A stretch of 64,000 bases of DNA from Candidatus Diapherotrites archaeon (GTDB lineage Archaea > Iainarchaeota > Iainarchaeia > Iainarchaeales > 1-14-0-10-31-34): assembly GCA_040755695.1 (NCBI GenBank), contig JBFMAK010000001.1, forward strand, positions 1 to 64,000. The letters run 5' to 3'. Positions 54,668 through 63,379 of this stretch are shown here, in pieces. Numbering within the stretch: the first letter of the stretch is position 1; each line of letters opens with the position of its first letter. The notes under the pieces were generated by a model. That model saw nothing but the letters and a program-made list of their open reading frames with translations. It searched no databases and was not told the DNA's origin. The position numbers were made by a program, and so were the translations under genes.

Positions 54668-55333
54668 TCACTCCAAGTGGATTCTTTTCACCTTAATTTT
54701 GTTTTCTTCGATTTCAATTATATTTGCAAGCCCGTATTTTAAGGGTCCAACATTAATGCACTTTGTTTTTTTCAGCATGACTTCTCCGCCTGCCTCATGC
54801 ACGTGGCCGCACAAATTCAGCAATGGCTGTTCCTCTTCAGTTATTTTCCTGACTGCCTCTGACCCTATATGCATTCCGTTTCTGCTTAAATCAATTTTTG
54901 TGTTCTTTGGGGGGGAATGAGTCAAAAGGATTGTTCTGCCTGAATTGCCTGCCTCTTCGAATAATTTTTTTAGGGTTTCATAAATTTCTTTTTCCTGGAA
55001 CACGATGTCCCCCACGCTTTTCACTGAGCCTCCAAAGCCGATGAAATCATATCCCTTAAATTCTGCTTTTTTGGCGTGCAGGCTCAATTCCTTTTCTTCA
55101 AAGAACTCTATTACTTCTCTTGTGTCAAGGTTTCCTGGCACAAAAAATATTTTCTTGCAGATTTTCTCCAATTCCATCAGGCCTTTTTCTGCGTCATCCC
55201 TTGAGCCGTAGCTTGTAATATCGCCTGCAATTGCAATCAATTCAACTGAATCCTTTCCTTCTTTTATTTTTTCCCTGAGCTTTTCTATTGCCCCAAAATT
55301 TGAATGAATGTCACTCAAAGCCAGCAATTTCAT
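54668..55333 (-). CDS. Calcineurin-like metallophosphoesterase (YfcE/MJ0936-like)
   Basis: The five metal motifs are in order: DIHSNFGAI, AGDITSYG, PGNLDT, THSPPK and CGHVHEAGG. The ATG at 55333 (MKLLALSDIHS) is chosen over the in-frame GTG upstream. At about 221 residues, length suits the YfcE group of phosphodiesterases. It lacks the capping domain of Mre11, so it does not replace the missing Mre11. Confidence 0.92.
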   Translation of the reverse strand: MKLLALSDIHSNFGAIEKLREKIKEGKDSVELIAIAGDITSYGSRDDAEKGLMELEKICKKIFFVPGNLDTREVIEFFEEKELSLHAKKAEFKGYDFIGFGGSVKSVGDIVFQEKEIYETLKKLFEEAGNSGRTILLTHSPPKNTKIDLSRNGMHIGSEAVRKITEEEQPLLNLCGHVHEAGGEVMLKKTKCINVGPLKYGLANIIEIEENKIKVKRIHLE

Positions 55334-55385
55334 GCAAAACACTTTAAATTTTTAATCTATGATAAATCATTATACAGTGAAAAAG

Positions 55386-56189
55386 ATGTTTAAAACAATA
55401 GGGGTTCTAGTTTTTTTTGTGCTGGTTGCTTCAGGGGCTTTCGCCACAATTTCAATGCTCAAGCCTTACGATAAGGCCCTCGAGGACGGCAGCACCCTGA
55501 ACTTGGGCGAGACAGCAAAGCTTTCCCAGGGCGAAACACTGGAATTAATTTTTTCTGTTGACTCAAAGGAAGGATTCAACTGGAATCAGGCATACGTGGA
55601 GGAAAGCACTCTCCCTGCAAATTGGAGCCAGGAGAAATCAATCATTTATGGCGAACAGATAGGCCTTAAAATGAAAATTGCAGGAGACGCATTGGATGGA
55701 ACTCAAAGGCTGAAAATAATCCTTGCCTCTGACAGCAAGACAGAATCATTTGATTTAATTCTGTTCATAAAAAAAGGCCTCTTGAGCGCAAACATCCAAG
55801 GCCTTGACAGGGCCGTAAAAGTAGGAGACACAGTGGCATACAATGTAACAATAGGAAATGACTCAATTGCAGACCACACTGTAATAATTTCCTCAGACCT
55901 TCCAAGCTACTGGATGAAAGAAAAAGAGGTTACAGTGAAAGGCAAGGAATTCGTGAAAACAACCTTTACTGTTGTGCCCAAAACCTATGGCGAAAGAAAA
56001 TTCAACTTCATCCTTAAATCGAAACTGAATGACTCTTCAATAAACTCCTTTGAGGCAATCCTCAGAGTTCAACCAACAATTGAAAGCAAGTTCTTCAATG
56101 CCTTGTACGGCTTCCCCTTCTTCAGCCCAACCTTAACACCTTACTACCTCATAAATTCCTTTTTGGCCCTCATAACAAAATCAGTCTGA
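55386..56189 (+). CDS. Secreted beta-sandwich protein of unknown function (~267 aa)
   Basis: From the ATG at 55386 the protein has a signal peptide (MFKTIGVLVFFVLVASGAFA) and two predicted beta-sandwich domains. The second resembles alpha-galactosidase NEW3-type or CARDB modules (VKVGDTVAYNVTIGNDS). The C-terminal segment (residues 235 on) is hydrophobic and aromatic. The upstream in-frame ATG at 55359 would add nine polar residues. It precedes Elp3 but has no obvious functional link. Confidence 0.65.
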   Translation: MFKTIGVLVFFVLVASGAFATISMLKPYDKALEDGSTLNLGETAKLSQGETLELIFSVDSKEGFNWNQAYVEESTLPANWSQEKSIIYGEQIGLKMKIAGDALDGTQRLKIILASDSKTESFDLILFIKKGLLSANIQGLDRAVKVGDTVAYNVTIGNDSIADHTVIISSDLPSYWMKEKEVTVKGKEFVKTTFTVVPKTYGERKFNFILKSKLNDSSINSFEAILRVQPTIESKFFNALYGFPFFSPTLTPYYLINSFLALITKSV

Positions 56190-56196
56190 TTCTTTC

Positions 56197-57783
56197 ATGA
56201 ACTGGAAAAAATATTCTATTAGGATAATTCAGGAAATAGAGAAAAGAAAAATTCATTCAGGAAAGGAATTGAATGAACTAAAGCTGAAGCTTTGTGAGGA
56301 GCTCCAACTAAAAGAAATGCCTTCAAATGCCACAATTCTCTCCTATGCAAAAAAGCCTGGCAAAGAATTAATCCAATTGCTTAAGACAAAGCCCATCCGC
56401 TCAATAAGCGGCATTGCTTCTGTGGCAATAATGGCTGCGCCCCAGAAATGCCCTGGCGAATGCTCTTACTGCCCTAACAGCTTGATTGAATCAAATATGC
56501 CTAAAAGCTATACTGGCTTGGAGCCTGCAACAATGCGCGCAATAGCAAATTCCTTTGACCCAAAAAAACAGATAGAGAACAGGATAGAGCAATTGAATGC
56601 AACAGGCCATTCAACACAGAAAATAGAATTAATAATAATGGGGGGAACATTCCTTGCCTCCGCCCAGAATTACCAGAAGAGGTTCATGCAATCCTGCTAT
56701 AAAGCAGTAACTGGAAGAAGGACTTCCTCAATGCAGGAAGCATTAAAAGAATTGGAGAAAACAAGAAACAGGCTTGTAGGCATTACATTTGAAACAAGGC
56801 CTGACTTCTGCAATAAAAAAGAAATAAACAGGATGCTCTTATTTGGCGGGACAAGAGTGGAATTAGGCGTCCAAAACCCTGACAATGAAATATACAGGAA
56901 AATAAGCAGGGGCCACACAGTAAAAGAAGTAATCAATGCAACCCAATTGCTCAAGGACTCTGCATTCAAGGTATGCTATCACTTGATGCCAGGCCTTCCC
57001 TTCTCTAACCCAAGAAAAGACCTTGCAATGTTCAAGAAAATTTTTTCAAGGAATGAATTCAAGCCAGACATGGCGAAGATTTACCCGTGCCTTGTAATAA
57101 AAGGCACGAAATTGTACGAGCAATGGAGGAAAGGATTGTATGAACCTTATTCCACTGAAGAGGCAGCAGAACTCATAGCAAAAGCAAAATCTTTTTTCCC
57201 AAAATGGGTGAGGGTAATGAGAGTGCAGAGGGACATTCCTTCAACTGTTGTTGCAGCAGGAGTAAAGCACACAAACCTAAGGCAATTAATAGAAGAAAAA
57301 ATGAAAGAAAAAGGAATAAAATGCAATTGCATTAGGTGCAGGGAGATAGGCCACGCCCTCCTGAAAAAGCCTGAAATAGAAGAAGAATTAAGTGAACCAA
57401 AAATTCTGGTCGAAGAATACAATGCAAACAAAGGAAAAGAATTTTTCATTTCCTTGGAAGACACAAAAAACAATTTATTGTATGGATTCTGCCGCCTCAG
57501 AAAGCCTTTCAATCCCTTCAGAAAGGAAATAAACGAGAGAACTGTTTTGGTGAGGGAGCTTCATATTTACTCTGAAAGCCTTCCATTAAAAGTGAAACCT
57601 CATAAAAGGGAATTCCAGCACAGGGGCTTCGGAAAAAAGCTCCTAGAGAAAGCAGAGGAAATTGCAGCAGAAGAATTGGGCTGCAAAAAGCTCCTTGTAA
57701 TTTCAGGCTTGGGGGTAAAAGAGTACTACAAGAAGCTGGGTTTTAAGGATGACGGTTTATATGTTTCAAAGAGCATTGCATAA
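56197..57783 (+). CDS. elp3: Elp3: radical SAM/acetyltransferase tRNA U34-modifying enzyme
   Basis: This enzyme adds carboxymethyl-type groups to wobble uridines. The radical SAM motif CPGECSYCPNS lies near residue 88, followed by IIMGGTFLA and GITFETRPDFC. The C-terminal half (about 360-528) is a GNAT domain ending KPHKREFQHRGFGKKLLEKAEEIA. At 528 residues, length is standard for archaea, in which Elp3 works without the other Elongator subunits. Confidence 0.95.
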   Translation: MNWKKYSIRIIQEIEKRKIHSGKELNELKLKLCEELQLKEMPSNATILSYAKKPGKELIQLLKTKPIRSISGIASVAIMAAPQKCPGECSYCPNSLIESNMPKSYTGLEPATMRAIANSFDPKKQIENRIEQLNATGHSTQKIELIIMGGTFLASAQNYQKRFMQSCYKAVTGRRTSSMQEALKELEKTRNRLVGITFETRPDFCNKKEINRMLLFGGTRVELGVQNPDNEIYRKISRGHTVKEVINATQLLKDSAFKVCYHLMPGLPFSNPRKDLAMFKKIFSRNEFKPDMAKIYPCLVIKGTKLYEQWRKGLYEPYSTEEAAELIAKAKSFFPKWVRVMRVQRDIPSTVVAAGVKHTNLRQLIEEKMKEKGIKCNCIRCREIGHALLKKPEIEEELSEPKILVEEYNANKGKEFFISLEDTKNNLLYGFCRLRKPFNPFRKEINERTVLVRELHIYSESLPLKVKPHKREFQHRGFGKKLLEKAEEIAAEELGCKKLLVISGLGVKEYYKKLGFKDDGLYVSKSIA

Positions 57784-57793
57784 GTGAAAAAAA

Positions 57794-58168
57794 ATGGATG
57801 AATTCATCATTGCATTAATTGTAATTTCTTTTGCCTTGATTGCAGTGCTTGCCTATTTCTTTTACCGCAAGGCACTGCAGTTAGAAAGAGAATTAAATCA
57901 GCTTGCTTTCGATAAATCCAGCCAGTCAGTGAAGTATGGGAGAATTTCAGAGCAATGGATTCCTTTATCAGAGAAGTTTCCCTTCGAAAAAGACAAATTC
58001 AAGTTTTTAGGCCAGCCAATTGACGGCATAGTCTTCGGCGATGACTCCATAATCTTCTGCGAGTTCAAATCAACAGACACAGCGCAATTAAATGAAGCCC
58101 AAAAGAAAGTAAAAGAGCTGGTGAAACAAAAAAAGATTGAATGGTTTGAGATGAAATTGCATCAATAG
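57794..58168 (+). CDS. Membrane-anchored Holliday-junction-resolvase-related protein (PF10107-like)
   Basis: One membrane helix (residues 5-24) is followed by a cytoplasmic domain with KYGRISEQWIPLSEKFPF and IDGIVFGDDSIIFCEFKS, matching the Endonuc_Holl-related family by the E-x-K nuclease-like pair. It ends 7 bases inside the oppositely oriented Pelota gene. Its anchored form suggests DNA or RNA cleavage at the membrane. Confidence 0.8.
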   Translation: MDEFIIALIVISFALIAVLAYFFYRKALQLERELNQLAFDKSSQSVKYGRISEQWIPLSEKFPFEKDKFKFLGQPIDGIVFGDDSIIFCEFKSTDTAQLNEAQKKVKELVKQKKIEWFEMKLHQ

Positions 58169-59205
58169 TTCACCTTGAATCTCAGGAATGCAATCATTCC
58201 CCCAAAGCCTTCCAGGATTTTTCCGGCTTCGTGCTGTGAACTCACCACAAGTATTATGCTCTTGGATTGCTCCAGTTTTTCAATCAGTTTCTCGGCTTCC
58301 TCTCTTTCCACGAGCAATTTAGTGTCAGAAATAAGGAGTTCTTTTATTGCCCCTGATTCTGCTGCCTTCTCTATTTCTTTTATTCCGTATGCAATGAGCT
58401 CTGAGCCCCTCTTTATTTCAATGAGGGCGTTTTCCACAAGCCTTGTTTCCTCTGCCACAAGGGAATCTACAATTATTTTCTCGATTACCCCTGATTTAGC
58501 CAATTCATTCAGTCCTGTTATTCCCACAGAATTGGTTGATTCAGTGAAGAAGTTCCCCTTAAAGTTTTTTTCTTTAAGATACTTCTCGAAGTCTTCTTTT
58601 GTGAAGCCAGGGCCTGCAATTATCACTTTGTCGAACTTGCTGTCATTTATTTTCTGCAAAAGCTCAGAGAAGTATTTGTTCTCTTTTTCTTTCTCCTGCT
58701 TGAACTGCTTTCCGTGCCTTTCAGACCTGATGGAAAATTTTAAGTCAAAGCCGAAGTCTTTCACTAAAGCAAAGTCTGCCTGCTCGTCATCCAGTAACAC
58801 AACCAATAATTTCGGCTTGTTTGTAGAGCTTACAGCTTTCTTGATTCTCTCTATCTGGTACTGCTTCAATTTCTTTTTTTTGACCTGAATCTTTGTCCCT
58901 AACCCTACCTCAATCGCGTGATGTGCTCCAAGCTCAAGGAATTCCTCTGGCTTCATTGAAGTCATTGGCCCTGAAATCCTTAACTGCACTGCATCCTTGT
59001 GGAATTCAATTTTTTCCACTTCAACTTCGACCATGACAGGAATTTTTTCTGCTTTAGTGCCTTCCCCTCCCTTTATTTTTCTCGTGCTCCTGCCTTTAAT
59101 TAAATCGCCCTTCTCTATTATTCTCTCCAGGTGCCATAAGTCATCAAGGCTTTCAGGAACCAATTCAAGAAAAGAATTCCTTTCATCAATCTTTAATGCT
59201 TTCAT
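58162..59205 (-). CDS. pelA: mRNA surveillance/ribosome rescue protein Pelota
   Basis: This eRF1-like factor recognises stalled ribosomes. It shows the Sm-like N domain (LDDLWHLERIIEKGDLIKG), the middle domain with KVIIAGPGFTKEDFEKYL and the C-terminal domain with LISDTKLLV. No GGQ is present, as expected for Pelota. At 347 residues, length is normal. It is divergently transcribed from ABCE1, its partner in splitting ribosomes. Confidence 0.95.
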   Translation of the reverse strand: MKALKIDERNSFLELVPESLDDLWHLERIIEKGDLIKGRSTRKIKGGEGTKAEKIPVMVEVEVEKIEFHKDAVQLRISGPMTSMKPEEFLELGAHHAIEVGLGTKIQVKKKKLKQYQIERIKKAVSSTNKPKLLVVLLDDEQADFALVKDFGFDLKFSIRSERHGKQFKQEKEKENKYFSELLQKINDSKFDKVIIAGPGFTKEDFEKYLKEKNFKGNFFTESTNSVGITGLNELAKSGVIEKIIVDSLVAEETRLVENALIEIKRGSELIAYGIKEIEKAAESGAIKELLISDTKLLVEREEAEKLIEKLEQSKSIILVVSSQHEAGKILEGFGGMIAFLRFKVNY

Positions 59206-59262
59206 GCTATATTAAAAGAATTTGAATAAAACAATTTAAAACATTGCCAGCAGAAGTTTTTC
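59206..59262. promoter_or_regulatory. Divergent promoter region, Pelota and ABCE1
   Basis: This 57-base AT-rich spacer separates two functionally paired genes on opposite strands. On the plus strand CAATTTAAAAC at about 59232-59242 could be a TATA box about 22 bases before ABCE1. The call is based on position and composition. Confidence 0.35.
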
Positions 59263-61038
59263 ATGGAATCAAAAAAAAGGATTGCAGTAATAAATTACAA
59301 TAAATGCCAGCCTGAGGGCTGCGGCAACTTCTTGTGCGTGAGAGTCTGCCCGGTGAACAGGACTGCAAAAGACTGCATTACAATAGAGCAATTAAAGCAC
59401 AAGCCAGTAATTTCTGAAGAGTTATGCATTGGCTGCCAGATCTGTTCAGTTAAATGTCCTTTCAGTGCAATCACAATCATAAACCTTGCAACAGAATTAA
59501 GCAATCCAATCCACCAGTATGACAAGAATGGTTTTCGTCTTTACGGCCTCCCTTACCCGAAAGAAGGCTCTGTGACAGGCCTCATAGGAAAGAACGGCAC
59601 AGGAAAGACAACAGTAATGAAAATCTTATCCCAGCAGATAATTCCAAATTTAGGAGACTTAAAGGCAAAGCCTTCGACAGAAAAACTGGTTGAATTCTAC
59701 AAAGGAAAAGAATTAGGTAATTTCTTCAAGAAAGCAAGAGAAGGCAATGCAAAGCTTTCCTTTAAGCCCCAGAACATCGAGGAAATACCAAAAAAAATTA
59801 AGGGAAAAGTAATTGATTTGCTCAAAAAAGCAGACGAAAGCAATTCACTGAAAGAAATTGCTGGAGCACTTGAACTAGAACAATTGTTCGACCATGAAAT
59901 TTCAGAGCTTTCAACAGGAGAACTCCAAAGGCTGGCAATTGCTGCTGCCTCACTCAAAAAAGCAGAATACTATTTCTTTGATGAGCCTTCATCTTTTCTG
60001 GATGTAAGGCAGAGGCTTAATGCAGCAAAAGCCATAAATTCAATTGCAGAAAAAGGCAAGAGCGTCATAGTAATAGAGCACGACCTCGCATTATTAGATT
60101 ACCTAAGCGACTACATTTTCATTTTGTTCGGCAAGCCTGCAGCGTACGGAATTGTAAGTAATGCAAAAAGCACTTTGAACGGCATAAATGAATTCCTGCA
60201 AGGCTTCCTGAAGAACGAAAACATAAGGTTCAGGGACAATGAACTTAAATTTGAAGTCAAGGCAGCGCAGTCAAGCGCAAAGAAAGACAAGTTCCTCTCC
60301 TATCCAACCATGGAGAAAAGATTTTCTTCCTTCAGCCTTCACGCAGAAGCAGGCGAACTAAAAGAAGGAGAAATAATTGGAATAATAGGCCCAAACGGAA
60401 TTGGAAAAACAACCTTCATTAAAATGCTTGCAGGAGCCCTTGAGCCTGACAACACAAAAGTGGAATTGAAGATGAAGGTTTCCTATAAAGCCCAGAACCT
60501 TGAACCCCAAAAAATAAAAGTGCGGGAATTGTTCATCCAGCCTTCAATCGACTCAGAACTCTTTAAATCAGAAATAGAAAAGAAAATGGAATTAAAAGAA
60601 TTAATGGAATTAAAATGCAGTGAATTGAGCGGGGGGGAATTACAAAAAGTGGCAATAGCCTTGTGCCTGAGCAGGCAGGCAGACATCTTCCTTCTTGACG
60701 AGCCTTCAGCTTTCATTGACGTTGAAGACAGGATTGCGACAGCAGAAGTAATAAGAAGCGTAATAGAAAAAAAGAAGAAGCTGGCAGTAATAGTAGACCA
60801 CGACCTCTTATTCGTTGACGCAATCTCTGACACACTGATTGTATTCGAAGGCTCTTCCTCCATAAAAGGATTCGCCAGAGCACCGCAAGAAAAACACGAT
60901 GGAATGAATTCCTTCCTTAAAGCAATGAATGTCACATTCAGGAGAGACCCAACAACAGGAAGGCCTCGCGCAAACAAATTAAATTCAGTTAAAGACAGGG
61001 AACAAAAAGAAAAAGGCGAATACTATTACACAAAATAA
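59263..61038 (+). CDS. abcE1: Ribosome recycling ATPase ABCE1/RLI
   Basis: This twin-ABC protein splits ribosomes after termination or rescue. The N-terminal iron-sulfur domain has QPEGCGNFLCVRVCPVNR and CIGCQICSVKCPF. The first ABC half has GKNGTGKTTVMKIL and LSTGELQRLAIA; the second has GPNGIGKTTFIKML and LSGGELQKVAIA. Both Walker B sites read FDEPS or LDEPS. At 591 residues, length is typical. Its divergent neighbour Pelota supplies the stalled-ribosome signal. Confidence 0.96.
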   Translation: MESKKRIAVINYNKCQPEGCGNFLCVRVCPVNRTAKDCITIEQLKHKPVISEELCIGCQICSVKCPFSAITIINLATELSNPIHQYDKNGFRLYGLPYPKEGSVTGLIGKNGTGKTTVMKILSQQIIPNLGDLKAKPSTEKLVEFYKGKELGNFFKKAREGNAKLSFKPQNIEEIPKKIKGKVIDLLKKADESNSLKEIAGALELEQLFDHEISELSTGELQRLAIAAASLKKAEYYFFDEPSSFLDVRQRLNAAKAINSIAEKGKSVIVIEHDLALLDYLSDYIFILFGKPAAYGIVSNAKSTLNGINEFLQGFLKNENIRFRDNELKFEVKAAQSSAKKDKFLSYPTMEKRFSSFSLHAEAGELKEGEIIGIIGPNGIGKTTFIKMLAGALEPDNTKVELKMKVSYKAQNLEPQKIKVRELFIQPSIDSELFKSEIEKKMELKELMELKCSELSGGELQKVAIALCLSRQADIFLLDEPSAFIDVEDRIATAEVIRSVIEKKKKLAVIVDHDLLFVDAISDTLIVFEGSSSIKGFARAPQEKHDGMNSFLKAMNVTFRRDPTTGRPRANKLNSVKDREQKEKGEYYYTK

Positions 61039-61050
61039 GAAGGAATCAAT

Positions 61051-62412
61051 TTGAGCTCCATAACAGGAATAATCTCAAAAAAAAGGGAAGATGTGCCCCC
61101 CTATTTGATTGATTCTCTCTTCCAGTTAAGGCACAGAGGCAACGATTACTTCTCTATCACAATAAACAATGAGACCTTTACCTCAAACAGGCTCAGAGAA
61201 ATCAGAGACAACTTCGCAAAAGGAAGCATTGGCCTGGCAACAGGAAAAAACTTTATTGCAGAAGAAGAAAGAGAAGAAGGAGTTCCATTATACTTTGACG
61301 GCAGAATATATCACCCAAAATTTAAGGAATTAATTGAAGGAAATAAAAGGGTTGAATTCAAAGCAAAAAAAATTCTGTCTTCAGTGCAAGGAAATTATGT
61401 TATTGCACTAAAAGAGAAGAATTGCCTGCACGCCTTCAGGGACTTCATTGGAGCAAAACCTTTATGGTATGGAGAGAACGATTCTTTCACTGCATTCTGC
61501 TCTGAGCCAGGGCCATTAAAAAAACTGGATATTTCTTTCCCTCAACCATTGCTTCCAGGTCATGTGCTCTCGGCAACAGCAAAAGGCATAAAAATACAAA
61601 AAATCTACGATTTAAGTGACTTCAGGAAAGCAATTCCAAAAAAAACCTCGCTCCAAAAACTCAAAAAAGCATTCCTGAATGCAGTTGAAATTGAAACCCA
61701 AGGCCTTAAAAAAACTTCAGTGCTCTTTTCCGCTGGCTTAGACTCAACGCTCACAGCAAAAATTGTAGGTGAAAGAATCCCTGACACAAAACTTATTACA
61801 GTAGGGGTACAGGACTCAGAAGACATTGCTTTTTCAGAAGAGATTGCACGAGAATTAGGCTTGCCTTTAAAGAAAAGGATAGTGAGAGAAGAAGAAATAA
61901 TTGGATGTGCATTAAAGACCTTAAAGGCCTTGAGTTTCTTTGACTTAATGCAGTTGCAGATTGGAATGCCTGAATTCATTGCAGGAGAAGAATTAAAGAA
62001 AGAAAATTTAAGGACTGCTTTTGCAGGCCAGGGCTCTGATGAAATATTTGCAGGCTACTCCAATTACAAAACAATACTAAAAGAAAAGGGCTTCAAGGCA
62101 GTAGAAGAAGAAATCTGGATTTCATTAAAAGAATTGTGGCAGAGAAACCTTTTCCGCGATGAAATAATTTTCTCCCATCATTCAATTGAATTGTGTCTTC
62201 CTCTCCTTGAAAAAAACTTCCTCAGGCAAGCAATGGTTTTGCCTACAAAACAGAAAATTTATTCTTCGAAAGACGACCTAAGAAAAAGGGCCCTGAGAAA
62301 AATTGCCTTGCAGCTGGGCGTCCCAAAAAAGGTCTGCGAAAGAAAAAAGAAGGCCATGCAGTACGGCTCAGGCTTGGCCCCAAAAATAAGCAGGCTTTTT
62401 TCAGGAAAATAA
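61051..62412 (+). CDS. Asparagine-synthetase-like protein lacking the catalytic N-terminal Cys
   Basis: The start is TTG at 61051, giving (M)SSITGIISKK. The N-terminal glutamine amidotransferase fold is present (LFQLRHRGNDYFS, GSIGLATG), but the essential Cys2 is Ser. The C-terminal domain has the ATP-pyrophosphatase P-loop FSAGLDST and GVQDSEDIAFSEEIARELG. It probably uses ammonia or has a different amidation substrate. At 453 residues it is shorter than AsnB. It follows ABCE1 by 12 bases on the same strand. Confidence 0.85.
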   Translation: MSSITGIISKKREDVPPYLIDSLFQLRHRGNDYFSITINNETFTSNRLREIRDNFAKGSIGLATGKNFIAEEEREEGVPLYFDGRIYHPKFKELIEGNKRVEFKAKKILSSVQGNYVIALKEKNCLHAFRDFIGAKPLWYGENDSFTAFCSEPGPLKKLDISFPQPLLPGHVLSATAKGIKIQKIYDLSDFRKAIPKKTSLQKLKKAFLNAVEIETQGLKKTSVLFSAGLDSTLTAKIVGERIPDTKLITVGVQDSEDIAFSEEIARELGLPLKKRIVREEEIIGCALKTLKALSFFDLMQLQIGMPEFIAGEELKKENLRTAFAGQGSDEIFAGYSNYKTILKEKGFKAVEEEIWISLKELWQRNLFRDEIIFSHHSIELCLPLLEKNFLRQAMVLPTKQKIYSSKDDLRKRALRKIALQLGVPKKVCERKKKAMQYGSGLAPKISRLFSGK

Positions 62413-63054
62413 TTAAGTGCAGTCCGCCATTTCAGGCCTTAGCCTTGGCGAATAAGTATTGAAAATTACGTTCTTGTCCGCTTGGTAGTCATAGACAGTT
62501 ACATTGCAGTCACCTATATTGCCTACGTCCTTGTCTGGATTACGCCAACTCAAATAAACCCTGTATGAATAATTAACATCTTTATAATAATTTGCTCTAA
62601 CCAAATAGGAGTTATCCAGCACACTGTAATCCAAGCACTGCATTGAACAAGAAATATTCCTGTCATAATAGCTTATCCTGTTCCAATCATCATTGTTAGG
62701 AGCAACCCACACATTATAAGTTGTTGAAGTTAACTGGCAGTAGCACGCCCTTTGATTTGTTTCATTGTATGCGGCCAGAAGTTCATCTTCAATAAATGTA
62801 CTGCTTTTATAGCAGGCGTAATTTACAAGCCTGTAAGGATCGCATTGAGTGTTTGCGTCAAGCAGCAGATTAACTATCCTGTTATCATAGTAGTCTCTTG
62901 CGTTCTGCATTTTGTAGGGCTCTTTCATCAGGAAGTCTCTTCCTATTTCCCTGTGCCTGCTTTCCTTTAAGCTTGCAGAATTGAATATTACTACTGCCAT
63001 TATAACTAAAACCAATGCCCCGAGCATCATTCCATAAAATCCTTTTCTGTTCAT
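62413..63054 (-). CDS. Pilin-like class III signal protein with Cys-rich loops (213 aa)
   Basis: The ATG at 63054 follows GGTGG and gives MNRKGFYGMMLGALVLVIMA: a short leader ending K-G before a hydrophobic helix, as in class III/prepilin signals. The exported part has nine or ten cysteines (CDPYRLVNYAC, ACYCQLT, CSMQC, CNVTV) likely paired. A GTG start at 63069 is possible. The gene overlaps or adjoins the next member of the cluster. Confidence 0.68.
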   Translation of the reverse strand: MNRKGFYGMMLGALVLVIMAVVIFNSASLKESRHREIGRDFLMKEPYKMQNARDYYDNRIVNLLLDANTQCDPYRLVNYACYKSSTFIEDELLAAYNETNQRACYCQLTSTTYNVWVAPNNDDWNRISYYDRNISCSMQCLDYSVLDNSYLVRANYYKDVNYSYRVYLSWRNPDKDVGNIGDCNVTVYDYQADKNVIFNTYSPRLRPEMADCT

Positions 63055-63055
63055 T

Positions 63056-63379
63056 TCATCTTCCACCACAATACTTTTTCTCTATTAATGGATTCTGCCC
63101 AAGAGGGGCATTCACGTCTGCATTAAAAAGCGAATAACAGTAAGCGTAAGTTTTTCCTACAAAAAAGGCGTTCGTGTCATATAATCCCACATTTGAGGCA
63201 TTCCAGTCGAAGTATGCTGCAACCATTGCTCTTCCTTGAACGTCTTGGACGAGATACCTTAAATTCTGGGATTTTGCTTCCTCTGAATTGTACTGTATTG
63301 CAAAGAGAATTGTGCCCGCCATGATTATGATTACTGCAAACATTGCATCCAAAGAAAAAATCATGCCTTTCGAATTCAT
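63056..63379 (-). CDS. Pilin-like class III signal protein (107 aa)
   Basis: The ATG at 63379 is preceded by GGTGTGG and gives MNSKGMIFSLDAMFAVIIIMAG, again K-G before a hydrophobic stretch containing the acidic residue usual near position 5 of mature pilins. The short exported domain has two cysteines. A GTG at 63394 would be an alternative. It sits between two related genes on one strand, with 4-19 base overlaps. Confidence 0.65.
   Translation of the reverse strand: MNSKGMIFSLDAMFAVIIIMAGTILFAIQYNSEEAKSQNLRYLVQDVQGRAMVAAYFDWNASNVGLYDTNAFFVGKTYAYCYSLFNADVNAPLGQNPLIEKKYCGGR

Noticed and set aside
54668-55333. Metallophosphoesterase as the missing Mre11
   Set aside because: At about 221 residues it lacks the Mre11 capping domain and its motif spacing fits the YfcE-like group.
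58175-58888. 237-codon ORF opposite Pelota
   Set aside because: It is the antisense of conserved Pelota sequence with a Ser/Phe-rich shadow composition.
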